From: Bacteriovoracaceae bacterium
GTDB taxonomy: Bacteria; Bdellovibrionota; Bacteriovoracia; Bacteriovoracales; Bacteriovoracaceae
Direction of reading: 5' to 3'
DNA: 64,000 nt
Assembly: GCA_947377285.1 (NCBI GenBank)
Contig: CANCFT010000004.1
Span: forward strand, 1-64,000
Every line of letters starts with the position of its first letter. Position 1 is the stretch's first letter. This document shows positions 17,588-26,185 of the stretch, piece after piece. The translations under genes and the position numbers were made by a program. The notes under the pieces are model-generated. The model worked only from the letters and a program-made list of their open reading frames with translations. It did not search any database and was not told where the DNA came from.

Positions 17588-18469
17588 ATGAACCGTATCG
17601 GACTATTTGTATCGGTTAATATTTTAGTAATGGTAAGTATTTCACTAATAACTTCGTTATTGGGATTTTCTTCGGCTCCGCTCATTCTTGTTTGCTTAGT
17701 TTGGGGAATGGGAGGGTCTTTAGTCTCATTATTGCTTTCTAAAAAAATGGCAAAATGGTTTATGGGAGTTCAGCTAATTAGTTTAGAAGGGCCTCATAAA
17801 AATTTAGTTGAAATGACTCATCGATTATCTAGAAGGGCCGGATTAACCGAAATGCCTGAAGTTGGAATTTATCAAAGTGATATCATCAATGCTTTCGCCA
17901 CCGGTCCTTCAAGAAATAATTCCTTAGTCGCTATTTCAACTGGACTAATCCGATCAATGTCTGAAATTGAAATTGAAGGTGTTTTAGGCCATGAGGTTTC
18001 ACATATTGCTAACGGAGACATGGTTACCTTGGCCTTAATCCAAGGAGTGGTGAATGCTTTTGTTATGTTCTTAGCGAGGGTTCTGGCCTTTGTCATAGGT
18101 CAATCAATGAGAGACAGTGGAAATAATGATGAACGCGAGAATAGACCAAATCAATTTATCCAAACTCTACTGATTATTGTTTTAGAAATTTTTCTTGGAA
18201 TACTTGCTAGTCCAATAATTGCTTGGTTTTCTCGTCATAGAGAATTTCACGCTGACCGTGGAGGAGCTGATTTAGCAGGGAAAGAAAAAATGCTTGCGGC
18301 CTTAAATGCATTAAAGCGAACCTATGAACAAATGGAAATGAATAGAGAAGAAATCAATCCTAGCTTTCGTTCAATGCAAATTTCTTCTAAGGCAGCCTAT
18401 ATAAAATTATTTTCAACACATCCTCCACTTGAAGAAAGAATTAGGGCCTTACAAGGATCTTGGAAGTAA
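17588..18469 (+). CDS. htpX: Membrane zinc metalloprotease HtpX
   Basis: 293 residues. Two N-terminal transmembrane helices (about 4-22 and 30-50), HEXXH in GVLGHEVSHIANGDMV (about 134-146), two further helices, then the third ligand region RHREFHADRGGADLAG. This is the E. coli HtpX arrangement: an inner-membrane M48 protease that removes misfolded membrane proteins together with FtsH. Last 21 bp overlap the convergent FabK-like gene. Confidence 0.92.
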   Translation: MNRIGLFVSVNILVMVSISLITSLLGFSSAPLILVCLVWGMGGSLVSLLLSKKMAKWFMGVQLISLEGPHKNLVEMTHRLSRRAGLTEMPEVGIYQSDIINAFATGPSRNNSLVAISTGLIRSMSEIEIEGVLGHEVSHIANGDMVTLALIQGVVNAFVMFLARVLAFVIGQSMRDSGNNDERENRPNQFIQTLLIIVLEIFLGILASPIIAWFSRHREFHADRGGADLAGKEKMLAALNALKRTYEQMEMNREEINPSFRSMQISSKAAYIKLFSTHPPLEERIRALQGSWK

Positions 18470-19399
18470 ATTATAGGCTTCTTTATAGTCGTGAAGTAGT
18501 TCAACAAAAAGTTCTTCCACACTTGGAATATTTTTAATCATACTTATTGTTTGACCAACTTCCAACTCTCCATTGTCCAAATCTCCTTCAAGCATTCCAA
18601 GACGCGCTCGGTATTTTCCTAAATGTTCATGCAATTGAGTCTTTAACGCTTCTCCATGAAAAGATTCTTCGATTTGAGAAATTTCAGAGGAAAATTTATT
18701 ACGGAATAATCGCACTGGAACTGTGGCCTTCATATAGGTCATTGTTGATGTCGAAGTTGAACGAAGTAAAAGTTGCTTAAAATTTTGATGAGCACTAGAT
18801 TCTCGAGTCATTAAAAAGCGAGTTCCCATTTGAACAGCGTCGGCCCCTAAAGAAAGGGCGGCCGCTATTGATTGGCCAGATGAAATCCCACCGGCCGCTA
18901 TTAAAGGAATTTTTATACATTTTCTAACTTGGGGAATGAGGGACATAGTTGTAATTTCATCTCTGCCATTATGGCCTCCAGCTTCGAAACCTTCTGCTAC
19001 GACTGCGTCTACTCCAGCATTTTCACAGGCAATGGCCTGCTCAGGTGTGCTTACAACGTGTACAACTGTAGCACCATGACCTTTTAAATAATTTGTAAAT
19101 TTTTTGGGACTTCCTGCAGATGTAAAAAAAATTTTAATTCCTAATGAAAGTGCAGTATCGACTTGTTCTTGAGCTTTTTCATAGAGCAATGGAATGTTTA
19201 CCCCGATGGGTTTAGACGTTAGCGTTTGGGCCTTGGTAATATGCCGGCTTAAGAGCTCGGGCGCCATAGAACCTGCTCCAATTATTCCAAGACCTCCTGA
19301 CTTAGAGACCGCTGCCGCTAACTTAGCACCAGAGACCCAAACCATTCCACCTTGAATAATCGGATAATCAATTCCAAAAAGTTTTGTGACTTTATTCAT
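18449..19399 (-). CDS. fabK: FabK-like enoyl-ACP reductase / nitronate monooxygenase family
   Basis: 316 residues, FMN-dependent TIM barrel. IDYPIIQGGMVWVSGAKLAAAVSKSGGLGIIGAG at the N terminus, then AEGFEAGGHNGRDEITTMSLIPQV and AAGGISSGQSIAAALSLGADAVQMGTRFL. These blocks match FabK (enoyl-ACP reductase II) more closely than typical nitronate monooxygenases, especially EAGGH...TTM. It would complete the fatty-acid elongation cycle with NAD(P)H. Translationally coupled (ATGA overlap) behind an HD-domain protein, an unexpected partner. Confidence 0.75.
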   Translation of the reverse strand: MNKVTKLFGIDYPIIQGGMVWVSGAKLAAAVSKSGGLGIIGAGSMAPELLSRHITKAQTLTSKPIGVNIPLLYEKAQEQVDTALSLGIKIFFTSAGSPKKFTNYLKGHGATVVHVVSTPEQAIACENAGVDAVVAEGFEAGGHNGRDEITTMSLIPQVRKCIKIPLIAAGGISSGQSIAAALSLGADAVQMGTRFLMTRESSAHQNFKQLLLRSTSTSTMTYMKATVPVRLFRNKFSSEISQIEESFHGEALKTQLHEHLGKYRARLGMLEGDLDNGELEVGQTISMIKNIPSVEELFVELLHDYKEAYNLLPRSL

Positions 19400-20742
19400 T
19401 TTGTTTTCTTTTTTAAAGTATGTTCTAGTGACTTAATGATAAGGGCCGTCTCAGGGCTTGGATAGCGCTTATAGAGCTCTTCTGTGAGAGATTTAGGCTC
19501 TCCACCTCGTTTTTTAAAATTCACTAGCTCTAGGACAAAGTGATGAGCAATGATAAAAATTTTTGAGAGCAAAGGAAGTTTTTCAATTGAATTCGAAAAC
19601 CCTTTTCCATTAGTGGTACCATGATGGTGTTTAATAATTTCGTCTGTTCCTGTGGGTGCTTCTGGGTATTTCCTGATTAATACTGAAGCTTCCATGGCAT
19701 GATTGAATACCATATCCCATTGCTCTTCATTAAGATTAGCTTTTTCAAGTTCGTCGAATGAATTGATTTTTGAAAGCTCTTCATGTTCGGCCAGCATAAT
19801 ATCATGGAAAAAAGATGCATAAGCAATTTTTTCAAAAGCCTGTGGTTCTGTTATATTTAAATTTTTAATCATCTCACTGGCGACGATTGATGTCATATGA
19901 CAGCGTTGAAATAAAAGACCTGTTTCTGAATTAATAACTTTATGAAGTAAGTTTGACATTTCTGGAGATTTTTCAAAATTTTTAACCATGTTTTGAATAA
20001 TAGACTCAGTCAATTGAATCATTTCACTATTAAATCCAAGTTTGCTTATTTCTCGAATTGCTATTTCAAAAGACTCTCCCATAAGTTGAATGCGCAGAGT
20101 GGGCTCCATTTCGGGAGCATCAATTTTCTCAACCAATTTATTGGAAAGAAAAATGGCAAAGTTTTTATAATTTTCTTTAGCAATATGAAAATGCTCTAAT
20201 CCTTGAACTAAATATCGTTTAATAGATTCTTTGGAAAAGGTATCTCCATTGTGAATTCTTTTGATGAATTGGTATTCAGTTGGGGATTTTTTTATTCTGA
20301 TAAAGACATCACAATTAACATTATCTAGATTAAGAAAATATCTTACAGGGACAGCGATAAAATCAGGAGTCGCTTTTTTAAGTAATACATTTTCATTAAT
20401 TCCTAAAATTTTCGCTGCTCCATGAATAACTTGTTCCCAGTCTTTTGGGTTGGCGATATTGATCGTGAAATCATTTTTAACTAATTGATCTGTTCCTAAG
20501 ACGATGAGTCCTGTTTCTAAATTATTTGATTTAATATAATGGGTAAGTAAATCTGCGGTAGGTTCGTCTTCAATAAAATTAGTAGTAATAATCAAATCAA
20601 CATTTGGTAAGATGGCCAATAAGCTCAGAGTTTCTTGAGCATTTTTTCTTTGAATGAGGTCAACACCAAGAAAAGTCGTTAAATTAACAGAAATTAAGTC
20701 ATTGAGGGTTTTATTATTTTCGATAAGTATAACTTGGGCCAT
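19396..20742 (-). CDS. HD-GYP-like protein with degenerate GYP motif and REC-like N terminus
   Basis: 448 residues. The N-terminal 120 residues look like a receiver domain (VILIENN...VDLIITTNF) without the usual acidic pocket. The C-terminal half is HD-type: HMTSIVASEM, FFHD (the HD pair), a later NHAMEAS, and KHHHGTTNGKGFSNS where HD-GYP enzymes have HHExxDGxGYP. HHE has become HHH, the Asp is Asn, and GYP is GFS, so c-di-GMP hydrolysis may be lost or altered. Start backed by AAGGA 6 nt upstream. Coupled to the FabK-like gene. Confidence 0.75.
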   Translation of the reverse strand: MAQVILIENNKTLNDLISVNLTTFLGVDLIQRKNAQETLSLLAILPNVDLIITTNFIEDEPTADLLTHYIKSNNLETGLIVLGTDQLVKNDFTINIANPKDWEQVIHGAAKILGINENVLLKKATPDFIAVPVRYFLNLDNVNCDVFIRIKKSPTEYQFIKRIHNGDTFSKESIKRYLVQGLEHFHIAKENYKNFAIFLSNKLVEKIDAPEMEPTLRIQLMGESFEIAIREISKLGFNSEMIQLTESIIQNMVKNFEKSPEMSNLLHKVINSETGLLFQRCHMTSIVASEMIKNLNITEPQAFEKIAYASFFHDIMLAEHEELSKINSFDELEKANLNEEQWDMVFNHAMEASVLIRKYPEAPTGTDEIIKHHHGTTNGKGFSNSIEKLPLLSKIFIIAHHFVLELVNFKKRGGEPKSLTEELYKRYPSPETALIIKSLEHTLKKKTK

Positions 20743-20785
20743 TGGGAGTCCTTCATTAAAATGAGAGTCTTCATACTATCTTAAT

Positions 20786-21583
20786 TCATTTATCGCGTAT
20801 TTCAAGTGAGGGAGATCGTGACATCCTAAGTAGGAGTTCAGGAGATGTTTCTCCCGAGAGTCTAGCTTTGGTCATTGATTTTTTAAAGGCAAATCCTTTT
20901 GTATCAAAAATCTGCCAGCCAGCGGCCAAGAGTGATTTTCGAATACTCACTGATGAGCTATAGGTACTAAGTTGAACAGTAGAATTTGATATTTGTTTTA
21001 AAAAGGTAAACCATTCCACACTCCAGAGGGAAGGATTTTTCCGAGGGGAAAAAGCATCTTGAAAAATGACATCAACTGGTTCCATTGCTTTTAATTGAGA
21101 AGCTTTAGGCAAAGTTTTGCGGCCATCACCAATAAAAATTTTGATATTTATTAATTTGTTTAATTCTGTCCATTGCCCTTCATAAGAAAGTTGCGAGCCT
21201 GAATTTGTATCTGAATGACTTTCTATTCGGTTAAGTTTTAAAAAAGGGAGAGTCGATTGAAGGGACCATTTTGCTAATTCTTCATCTAGCTCAATTGAAT
21301 AATAGTAGAGTGATAATTCTCTAGAATCTGAGTTTTTTAATAGGTCAATTAAGGCCTTAAGTCCTACACCTACGCCAAATCCAACATCTAAAACAGAAAT
21401 ATTTTTTTTAGTTAATAGTAATTCAGGAAGTGAGCAGCCTTCTATATAATTATAGACTGTCTCATCGTAGGCCCCTGATAAGTTATGGCAAGCTTCATCG
21501 AAATATTCCGACCAAAGCGTTTCAGTCTGATCTTCCGTCATAAGAATTTTATAATTTCCTAGATTTCCCTTAAACAGTGTCAA
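20786..21583 (-). CDS. mnmD: MnmD-like tRNA 5-aminomethyl-2-thiouridine methyltransferase
   Basis: 265 residues, SAM methyltransferase. N-terminal SEYFDEACHNLSGAYDETVYNYIEG, SAM loop SVLDVGFGVGVGLKAL, and the family-specific VIFQDAFSPRKNPSLWSVEWFTFL. These match the methyltransferase half of MnmC (stand-alone MnmD), the last step of mnm5s2U34 synthesis in tRNA. The oxidoreductase half is absent. Start codon is TTG (21583), justified by GGAG 8 nt upstream and by homology-like N-terminal residues. Divergent from the lipoprotein gene. Confidence 0.8.
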   Translation of the reverse strand: MTLFKGNLGNYKILMTEDQTETLWSEYFDEACHNLSGAYDETVYNYIEGCSLPELLLTKKNISVLDVGFGVGVGLKALIDLLKNSDSRELSLYYYSIELDEELAKWSLQSTLPFLKLNRIESHSDTNSGSQLSYEGQWTELNKLINIKIFIGDGRKTLPKASQLKAMEPVDVIFQDAFSPRKNPSLWSVEWFTFLKQISNSTVQLSTYSSSVSIRKSLLAAGWQIFDTKGFAFKKSMTKARLSGETSPELLLRMSRSPSLEIRDK

Positions 21584-21613
21584 ATTTTTTCTCCTTCGAC
21601 CGATAGAATCTTT

Positions 21614-22324
21614 ATGAAAAAACGCGCAAGCTTCTATTCATTTATCCTTGTTTTATTAACTATCATCTTATCTAGTTGTGGTGGTGGCAATAGCGGTAAT
21701 ACAAATAATACTTTTAGCCGTGAAGCTATTATGGCAAAAGAGCGACCAATGAATAACGATGAAAGAAATATAGCTACCAGAATATGTTATGCCTATCAAA
21801 GTAAGTCAAAAAATTTTCGTTCAAGTGGATTTATTGGAACCAATTTTAAATTTGCCCTAAAATTCACTGATTGCCAAAATAATATCAGTACTAATCAATT
21901 AACGGCAGTTCTCAATTATGACTCTAATAATGAGCTGGCCTATGTTCCGACGAATCCAAATGAAGCATCTGCTTTATTTAATAAAAAAGTCCAGACAGAT
22001 ATTTCAGGCTATCTTTCGCAGGTTTGTAATAAGATTGTTTCAAATCAAGCGATTTCAAATACAATTTATTTTTCTGGCTACGCAGTCCAAGGAACTTTTT
22101 TACATGAAGACTTAGATGCTTATATTTTACAATACTTCCAACTTCAATCTGATAATAGTTATAAAATTAACAGTGCTGAAAAACTTAAGGTACGCACTCA
22201 GGTTGATTACACCAATGGTGAAATTTTAGGGATGGATGAGTTTTATTCAACTCAGAAACTTTGCTCTGTAAAATATGACAAAAATGTTAATTCAGATTTT
22301 TCGCAGAGTTTTACTTCTCGGTAG
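21614..22324 (+). CDS. Lipoprotein of unknown function
   Basis: 236 residues. Lipobox ILSSC (Cys at about 22) followed by a flexible GGGNSGNTNN linker, then a compact domain with several cysteines (ICYAYQ, TDCQNN, VCNKIV, KLCSVK) that could form disulfides. No family recognised. The 3' end overlaps the convergent long secreted protein by 14 bp. Confidence 0.65.
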   Translation: MKKRASFYSFILVLLTIILSSCGGGNSGNTNNTFSREAIMAKERPMNNDERNIATRICYAYQSKSKNFRSSGFIGTNFKFALKFTDCQNNISTNQLTAVLNYDSNNELAYVPTNPNEASALFNKKVQTDISGYLSQVCNKIVSNQAISNTIYFSGYAVQGTFLHEDLDAYILQYFQLQSDNSYKINSAEKLKVRTQVDYTNGEILGMDEFYSTQKLCSVKYDKNVNSDFSQSFTSR

Positions 22325-24155
22325 AGTATTTATAGATACTATTGAGGTTCTCAACACTCAAGTCCGTTCCTTTATCACCTGGGTCTGTTTTTTCTTTTAA
22401 ATTGGCTTTTGTCGCTCTATCTCTTAGGTCTTTATTTACATCTTTATAGGCTTCAGACCCATTATTAATCTCATCGTATAGAGAAGCCACGTTTCTTGAT
22501 TTCGTTTTACCGGAATCAATTTCAAGGTAAGAAGAAACTACATTGTTAAAGTGAACGAGATTCTCTAAATCTGACGTTCGACTTTTAAGATCATCTTTAA
22601 TAATCTTTAATTTATCAGTGTCGCTAGTAGTTGCATTATCGATTTTTCCATTTTCAGAACTTGTTTTTGCTTTTATTTTTTCTGCCATTGAAGCGATTAT
22701 GGCTTCTTTTTCATTTTTGTATCTTTGTTTAATCTCAGCTTTGACTTTAGTCAAATCTTCATTGTTTTTAATCATATCGGCAATGACATTTTCTTTATAA
22801 CCTTCTTCAATTAAATATTTTTTGACATCTTCTTTGGTGCCTTTTTCTTCAAGTGTTTTTATTTTTTCTTCAAGAGCATTTTGTCTTAATCCAAATTCAG
22901 CTAAATCTTTTTCTTTGTCGTCTTTGTTTATATTGAGGTATTTTTTACATGCTTCAGAGTCTGAGATTTTGTCTGATTTATCGATGCATTTCTCCATTTC
23001 GGTAATTTCTTTTTTACTAGCTTCTTTATAAGCATCTTCAATATCTTTTGAGGTTGCAGTAACCACAGAATCATTTGAGTTTTTTGAATTGATTTCTACT
23101 TTGCGGTCGTTTTCCATGATATTAGCACTTAAGTCTTTTGAAGCTAAATTAGCGTAAAAGGTTTCCTGTTGATTAGCGACGATAAGATTTTTTCTGGCGG
23201 ATTTAACGTAATCCATGATCACACAGGCTTTGGTTTGAGATCTCTGTGGATCTTCTGAATCGGCCGCTAAATCTAAATCAGGTGCAGTTGCATAACAAAC
23301 ATTACTGACTGATCCAATACATCCTGTCCATCGATCGGCGTTGTCATTCGTTGAAGTATCTGTTGAAAGGTCTAGATTCGCCGTTTTAAGAGACGCTAAG
23401 TTGTCTTTAATAGTTTGAGACTTATCTTTTTCTTTGCTCAAAAAATACATATTACAAGGGATTGATTCATTTTTTTTATTTTTACAATCTTTTTTGCTAG
23501 ACATTTTTTTGGGCTTTTCAGTCGTCTCCAAACAATACGACGTAAAAGCATTAACAATCGTTTTCCCTAATTCTGTTCGATAGAGCTCTATAAATTTAGC
23601 ATGATCAACAGCTGCAATTTTTTTGGTGTCTTTTTGAGCGGCCGCATCTCCAATAAGGGCCTCTTCTAATTTTTTCTCAAATATTTTTGATAAATTAACG
23701 ACGGCCGGATCACTCATGTAGTCTTCGCCAATTTGTTTTGATTTATTGGTGAGATTGGTTAGGTCACTTGGCGTTGAACTGGCAGGAGCTCTTGAAGCAC
23801 CATCGGGAGTTTTAGCAGTATTTTCATTGGCGTACATTTGTTGAACTTTAGTTTTTAAATCTGGCCTGCCTTCTAATGCTGTCCAAATACAATCTGGGAC
23901 TTTTTCAAGGTCTTTTGATTTACAGCCTTCATAAGCTTTATCCACGCCTGGTATAGATAAGAGTTTACTCAACGTATCTTGACCGTTACTCGCCTGCGAA
24001 TTGGCAGGAGTATTGGGGTCTGTTTTTTTACTCACTTCTTTTATTTCACGAAATGTGACTGTTTTTTGGTCTGCACTGTAAAGCAATGTAGGCAGCACTA
24101 AAAAAGTGAGTAGTAATAAGTGAAATTTAGATTTTGGTATTATTTGATAATTCAT
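22311..24155 (-). CDS. Large secreted helical (coiled-coil) protein of unknown function
   Basis: 614 residues from the second of two adjacent ATGs (24155), which gives the better distance to GAGG. Signal peptide ending LLYSA. The mature protein is highly charged, Lys/Asp/Glu/Ser-rich and mostly helical. A cysteine cluster lies at about 200-320 (YCLETTEKPKKMSSKKDCKNKK, GCIGSVSNVCYATAP) and another near 385-415 (MEKCIDKS, EACKKYL). The C-terminal third reads as coiled coil (LEEKIKTLEEKGTKEDVKKYL). No family recognised; probably periplasmic or surface structural. Confidence 0.65.
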   Translation of the reverse strand: MNYQIIPKSKFHLLLLTFLVLPTLLYSADQKTVTFREIKEVSKKTDPNTPANSQASNGQDTLSKLLSIPGVDKAYEGCKSKDLEKVPDCIWTALEGRPDLKTKVQQMYANENTAKTPDGASRAPASSTPSDLTNLTNKSKQIGEDYMSDPAVVNLSKIFEKKLEEALIGDAAAQKDTKKIAAVDHAKFIELYRTELGKTIVNAFTSYCLETTEKPKKMSSKKDCKNKKNESIPCNMYFLSKEKDKSQTIKDNLASLKTANLDLSTDTSTNDNADRWTGCIGSVSNVCYATAPDLDLAADSEDPQRSQTKACVIMDYVKSARKNLIVANQQETFYANLASKDLSANIMENDRKVEINSKNSNDSVVTATSKDIEDAYKEASKKEITEMEKCIDKSDKISDSEACKKYLNINKDDKEKDLAEFGLRQNALEEKIKTLEEKGTKEDVKKYLIEEGYKENVIADMIKNNEDLTKVKAEIKQRYKNEKEAIIASMAEKIKAKTSSENGKIDNATTSDTDKLKIIKDDLKSRTSDLENLVHFNNVVSSYLEIDSGKTKSRNVASLYDEINNGSEAYKDVNKDLRDRATKANLKEKTDPGDKGTDLSVENLNSIYKYSTEK

Positions 24156-24166
24156 CATTCCTCAGT

Positions 24167-24175
24167 ATTATACCA
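24167..24175 (-). promoter_or_regulatory. Extended -10 promoter close to the start codon
   Basis: On the minus strand TGG-TATAAT ends 11 nt before the ATG at 24155. The predicted transcript start falls at the GAGGA, giving a leader of only a few bases. Confidence 0.4.
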
Positions 24176-24266
24176 ATCTTGTCGGTTATCTCTGAGGAAA
24201 ACTGTAATTAGTTGGCTTGCCGTTTGAGTGACACCTTGGAGATACCTCAAAATATTGGCAGTATAA

Positions 24267-25256
24267 TTATTCTGATTTTTTAGTGGTCAAAAAGCCTAAA
24301 CCAAAAACAGGACTTTCCGAATGTTTAAGTCTTCTTTTATTATACTCTTCAGTTGTTTTCACCGAAGCATGGCCTACATCCCGAGAAATTTTATAGAGGT
24401 CAATTCCGCTCTCAAGTGCTGACCCGATATAACTTGCTCTGGCCGAATGGGGCGAAATACGTTGATCTATGCCAGCTTTTTTACACCAGCTTTTAACGAT
24501 ATAATCGACAGATTTAGGGTTTAATGGCTTCAAGGTGTGAGTTGGATCAAGGGGATTTCTCGACGGTCTGAAAATCCAATCTTCGACGTTTAACAACTCT
24601 CCAGAATTTTCCAAATAAGATAAATAGTCTTTGATAACTTCAACGCATTTAGGATGAACAACTTTTTGGAGTTGTTTTCCACCTTTGGCGCGAACTTCTA
24701 TAAGAAAGTTGCCATCGTGTTGAAAAAAATTTTTAATCCTTAAATTGATCAATTCTGCTTTTCTGATACCTGTTGTAAAAAGAGTAAAAAGGATTGCCCG
24801 GTGAAGAAGGCCAGGGCCTGTAAGAGTGTCGACTAATTCCAGGAGAGTTCTTATCTGATCATCACTTGCATCATTGGTGGGTTTGCGAACTTCTTGGCGA
24901 GGTCTTTTGATTGAAGTAGTGGGGTTAAAAGGTACAATGTTTTTTTCTACTAAAAAATCAAAGAAGCTAGAATTGGCTGCCATTTTTCGATTAATACTTT
25001 TTGGTGCTAAATTCAAATCAGTCAACCAATTCCGAAAGGCCACGAAATGTACTTTTTTCACTTCTTCGTAGCTTTTAATTGATGTAAAATTGTCATTAAG
25101 AAATTCAAAGAATTGGCAAATGTCGATTCGATAAGATTTGCGAGTATGTGGGGATTCAAAATTATAGAAAAACTCATATTGCAATTCAGCGCTAAAAGAA
25201 TTTGCGATTTTTTTATTAGGTAGATTTTGATCAATTTTTTTTAGTGAAAAGTTCAT
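24267..25256 (-). CDS. Tyrosine recombinase (integrase family), second solitary copy
   Basis: 329 residues. Core-binding domain at about 25-110 (SPHTRKSYRIDICQFFEFL), catalytic Arg in FTTGIRKAELINLRIKNF, a conserved KGGKQLQKV beta-hairpin Lys, HxxR in ISPHSARASYIGSAL, GHASVKTTEEYN with His and nucleophile Tyr. The box I/II spacing is normal, but the Xer-typical 'HxLRHSFATHLL' is replaced by HSARASYIGSAL, so this is not a canonical XerC/XerD. No mobile element boundaries are visible. A consensus TATAAT lies 8 nt upstream of the ATG. Confidence 0.8.
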   Translation of the reverse strand: MNFSLKKIDQNLPNKKIANSFSAELQYEFFYNFESPHTRKSYRIDICQFFEFLNDNFTSIKSYEEVKKVHFVAFRNWLTDLNLAPKSINRKMAANSSFFDFLVEKNIVPFNPTTSIKRPRQEVRKPTNDASDDQIRTLLELVDTLTGPGLLHRAILFTLFTTGIRKAELINLRIKNFFQHDGNFLIEVRAKGGKQLQKVVHPKCVEVIKDYLSYLENSGELLNVEDWIFRPSRNPLDPTHTLKPLNPKSVDYIVKSWCKKAGIDQRISPHSARASYIGSALESGIDLYKISRDVGHASVKTTEEYNKRRLKHSESPVFGLGFLTTKKSE

Positions 25257-25264
25257 CTCTTAAA

Positions 25265-25270
25265 ATTATA
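25265..25270 (-). promoter_or_regulatory. -10 box adjacent to recombinase start
   Basis: TATAAT on the minus strand ends 8 nt before the ATG at 25256. This predicts an almost leaderless transcript; the -35 (CTTTTA, 17 bp upstream) is weak. Confidence 0.35.
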
Positions 25271-25337
25271 CCTTGCTCTTCTCTAGATAAAAGAGGGCTT
25301 CAAAAGAGGCAAAAATGGATAGGGGAGTTGAAGTATT

Positions 25338-26135
25338 ATGGATATAAAACCACTTAAAACGTTATTGCTGCTTGATTCAGTTCAAGAGGCTAAAATCTTG
25401 AGAACCTTGTTAAGTGATTTAAGCCTAAAACTCGAAATAATAGTTGCGGAATCATTAGATCAATTTAAATCGATTGTTTTGAGAGACCAAGTAGATTGCT
25501 TTTTTCTAGATTGGAAATTTGATAATTATTCCATCGCAGATTTGGCGATTCAAATTAGAAAAAGTAATAAGTATCGTCACACCCCAATTATTATGGTGGC
25601 AAATATTGAGGACTCAGCAATTCCAAATGAATATTCGGCCATAAAGCTTGATATGCTATTATACCGGCCTTTTAATTATGCTGAATTTGAAAAACCTCTT
25701 TTAGATGTATTAAATAAAAAATACGGCCATATTATTCCAGATCATTTTGAAGTTTTAATCCTTGATGATGATCCAGATGTGTTAGAAATTAATGTTGATT
25801 TTTTAAACAGACTTGAGCATAAAAAGTATCAAACTTGTTCGAGTGTATCTGAGGCTAAAAAATTAGTTAGTGAAAAAGATTTTGACCTTTTTTTACTCGA
25901 TTGGAATTTAGCTGATGGAACATGTATCGATTTAATTGAATTTATTCGTTCAAAAAAAGAAAAAATCCGGCTGAATTCAGCATTAATTATTGCCATCACT
26001 GGCCGCGATGATGTCGACGATATTATGAACTTGTTAAAGTTTAATGTCGTCGACCATATTATTAAGCCATATCAATTTGATGAATTCGAAGATAAACTCA
26101 TATACGCACTAGAAAGACATAAGAAAAAAACGTAA
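25338..26135 (+). CDS. Response regulator with two receiver domains, no output domain
   Basis: 265 residues. REC2 (about 133-262) is complete: acidic pair LILDDDPD, phospho-Asp in LFLLDWNL, Thr in AITGRDD, Lys in IIKPY. REC1 (about 5-125) keeps the phospho-Asp equivalent in CFFLDWKF but lacks the acidic pair (LLLLDSVQ) and has Arg (LYRPF) in place of the Lys, so it is probably not phosphorylated normally. No DNA-binding or enzymatic domain follows, so it should signal by protein contact. No kinase gene is adjacent; the nearest is at 42441. Confidence 0.85.
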   Translation: MDIKPLKTLLLLDSVQEAKILRTLLSDLSLKLEIIVAESLDQFKSIVLRDQVDCFFLDWKFDNYSIADLAIQIRKSNKYRHTPIIMVANIEDSAIPNEYSAIKLDMLLYRPFNYAEFEKPLLDVLNKKYGHIIPDHFEVLILDDDPDVLEINVDFLNRLEHKKYQTCSSVSEAKKLVSEKDFDLFLLDWNLADGTCIDLIEFIRSKKEKIRLNSALIIAITGRDDVDDIMNLLKFNVVDHIIKPYQFDEFEDKLIYALERHKKKT

Positions 26136-26148
26136 AATATGCTTTAGA

Positions 26149-26182
26149 CGTCTACCCGATAATGTCAATTATCGGGTAGACG
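26149..26182. terminator. Perfect 15-bp hairpin between convergent genes
   Basis: CGTCTACCCGATAAT-GTCA-ATTATCGGGTAGACG, perfect arms with a 4-nt loop, filling the 50-bp gap between the stops at 26135 and 26186. The stem is very stable, but the following GTGTTATTTCTT is only moderately T-rich. Probably a bidirectional terminator. Confidence 0.65.
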
Positions 26183-26185
26183 GTG

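Noticed and set aside
19993-20199. Plus-strand frames inside the HD-GYP-like gene
   Set aside because: Antisense shadows without start signals; the minus-strand gene has a good ribosome site and recognisable domains.
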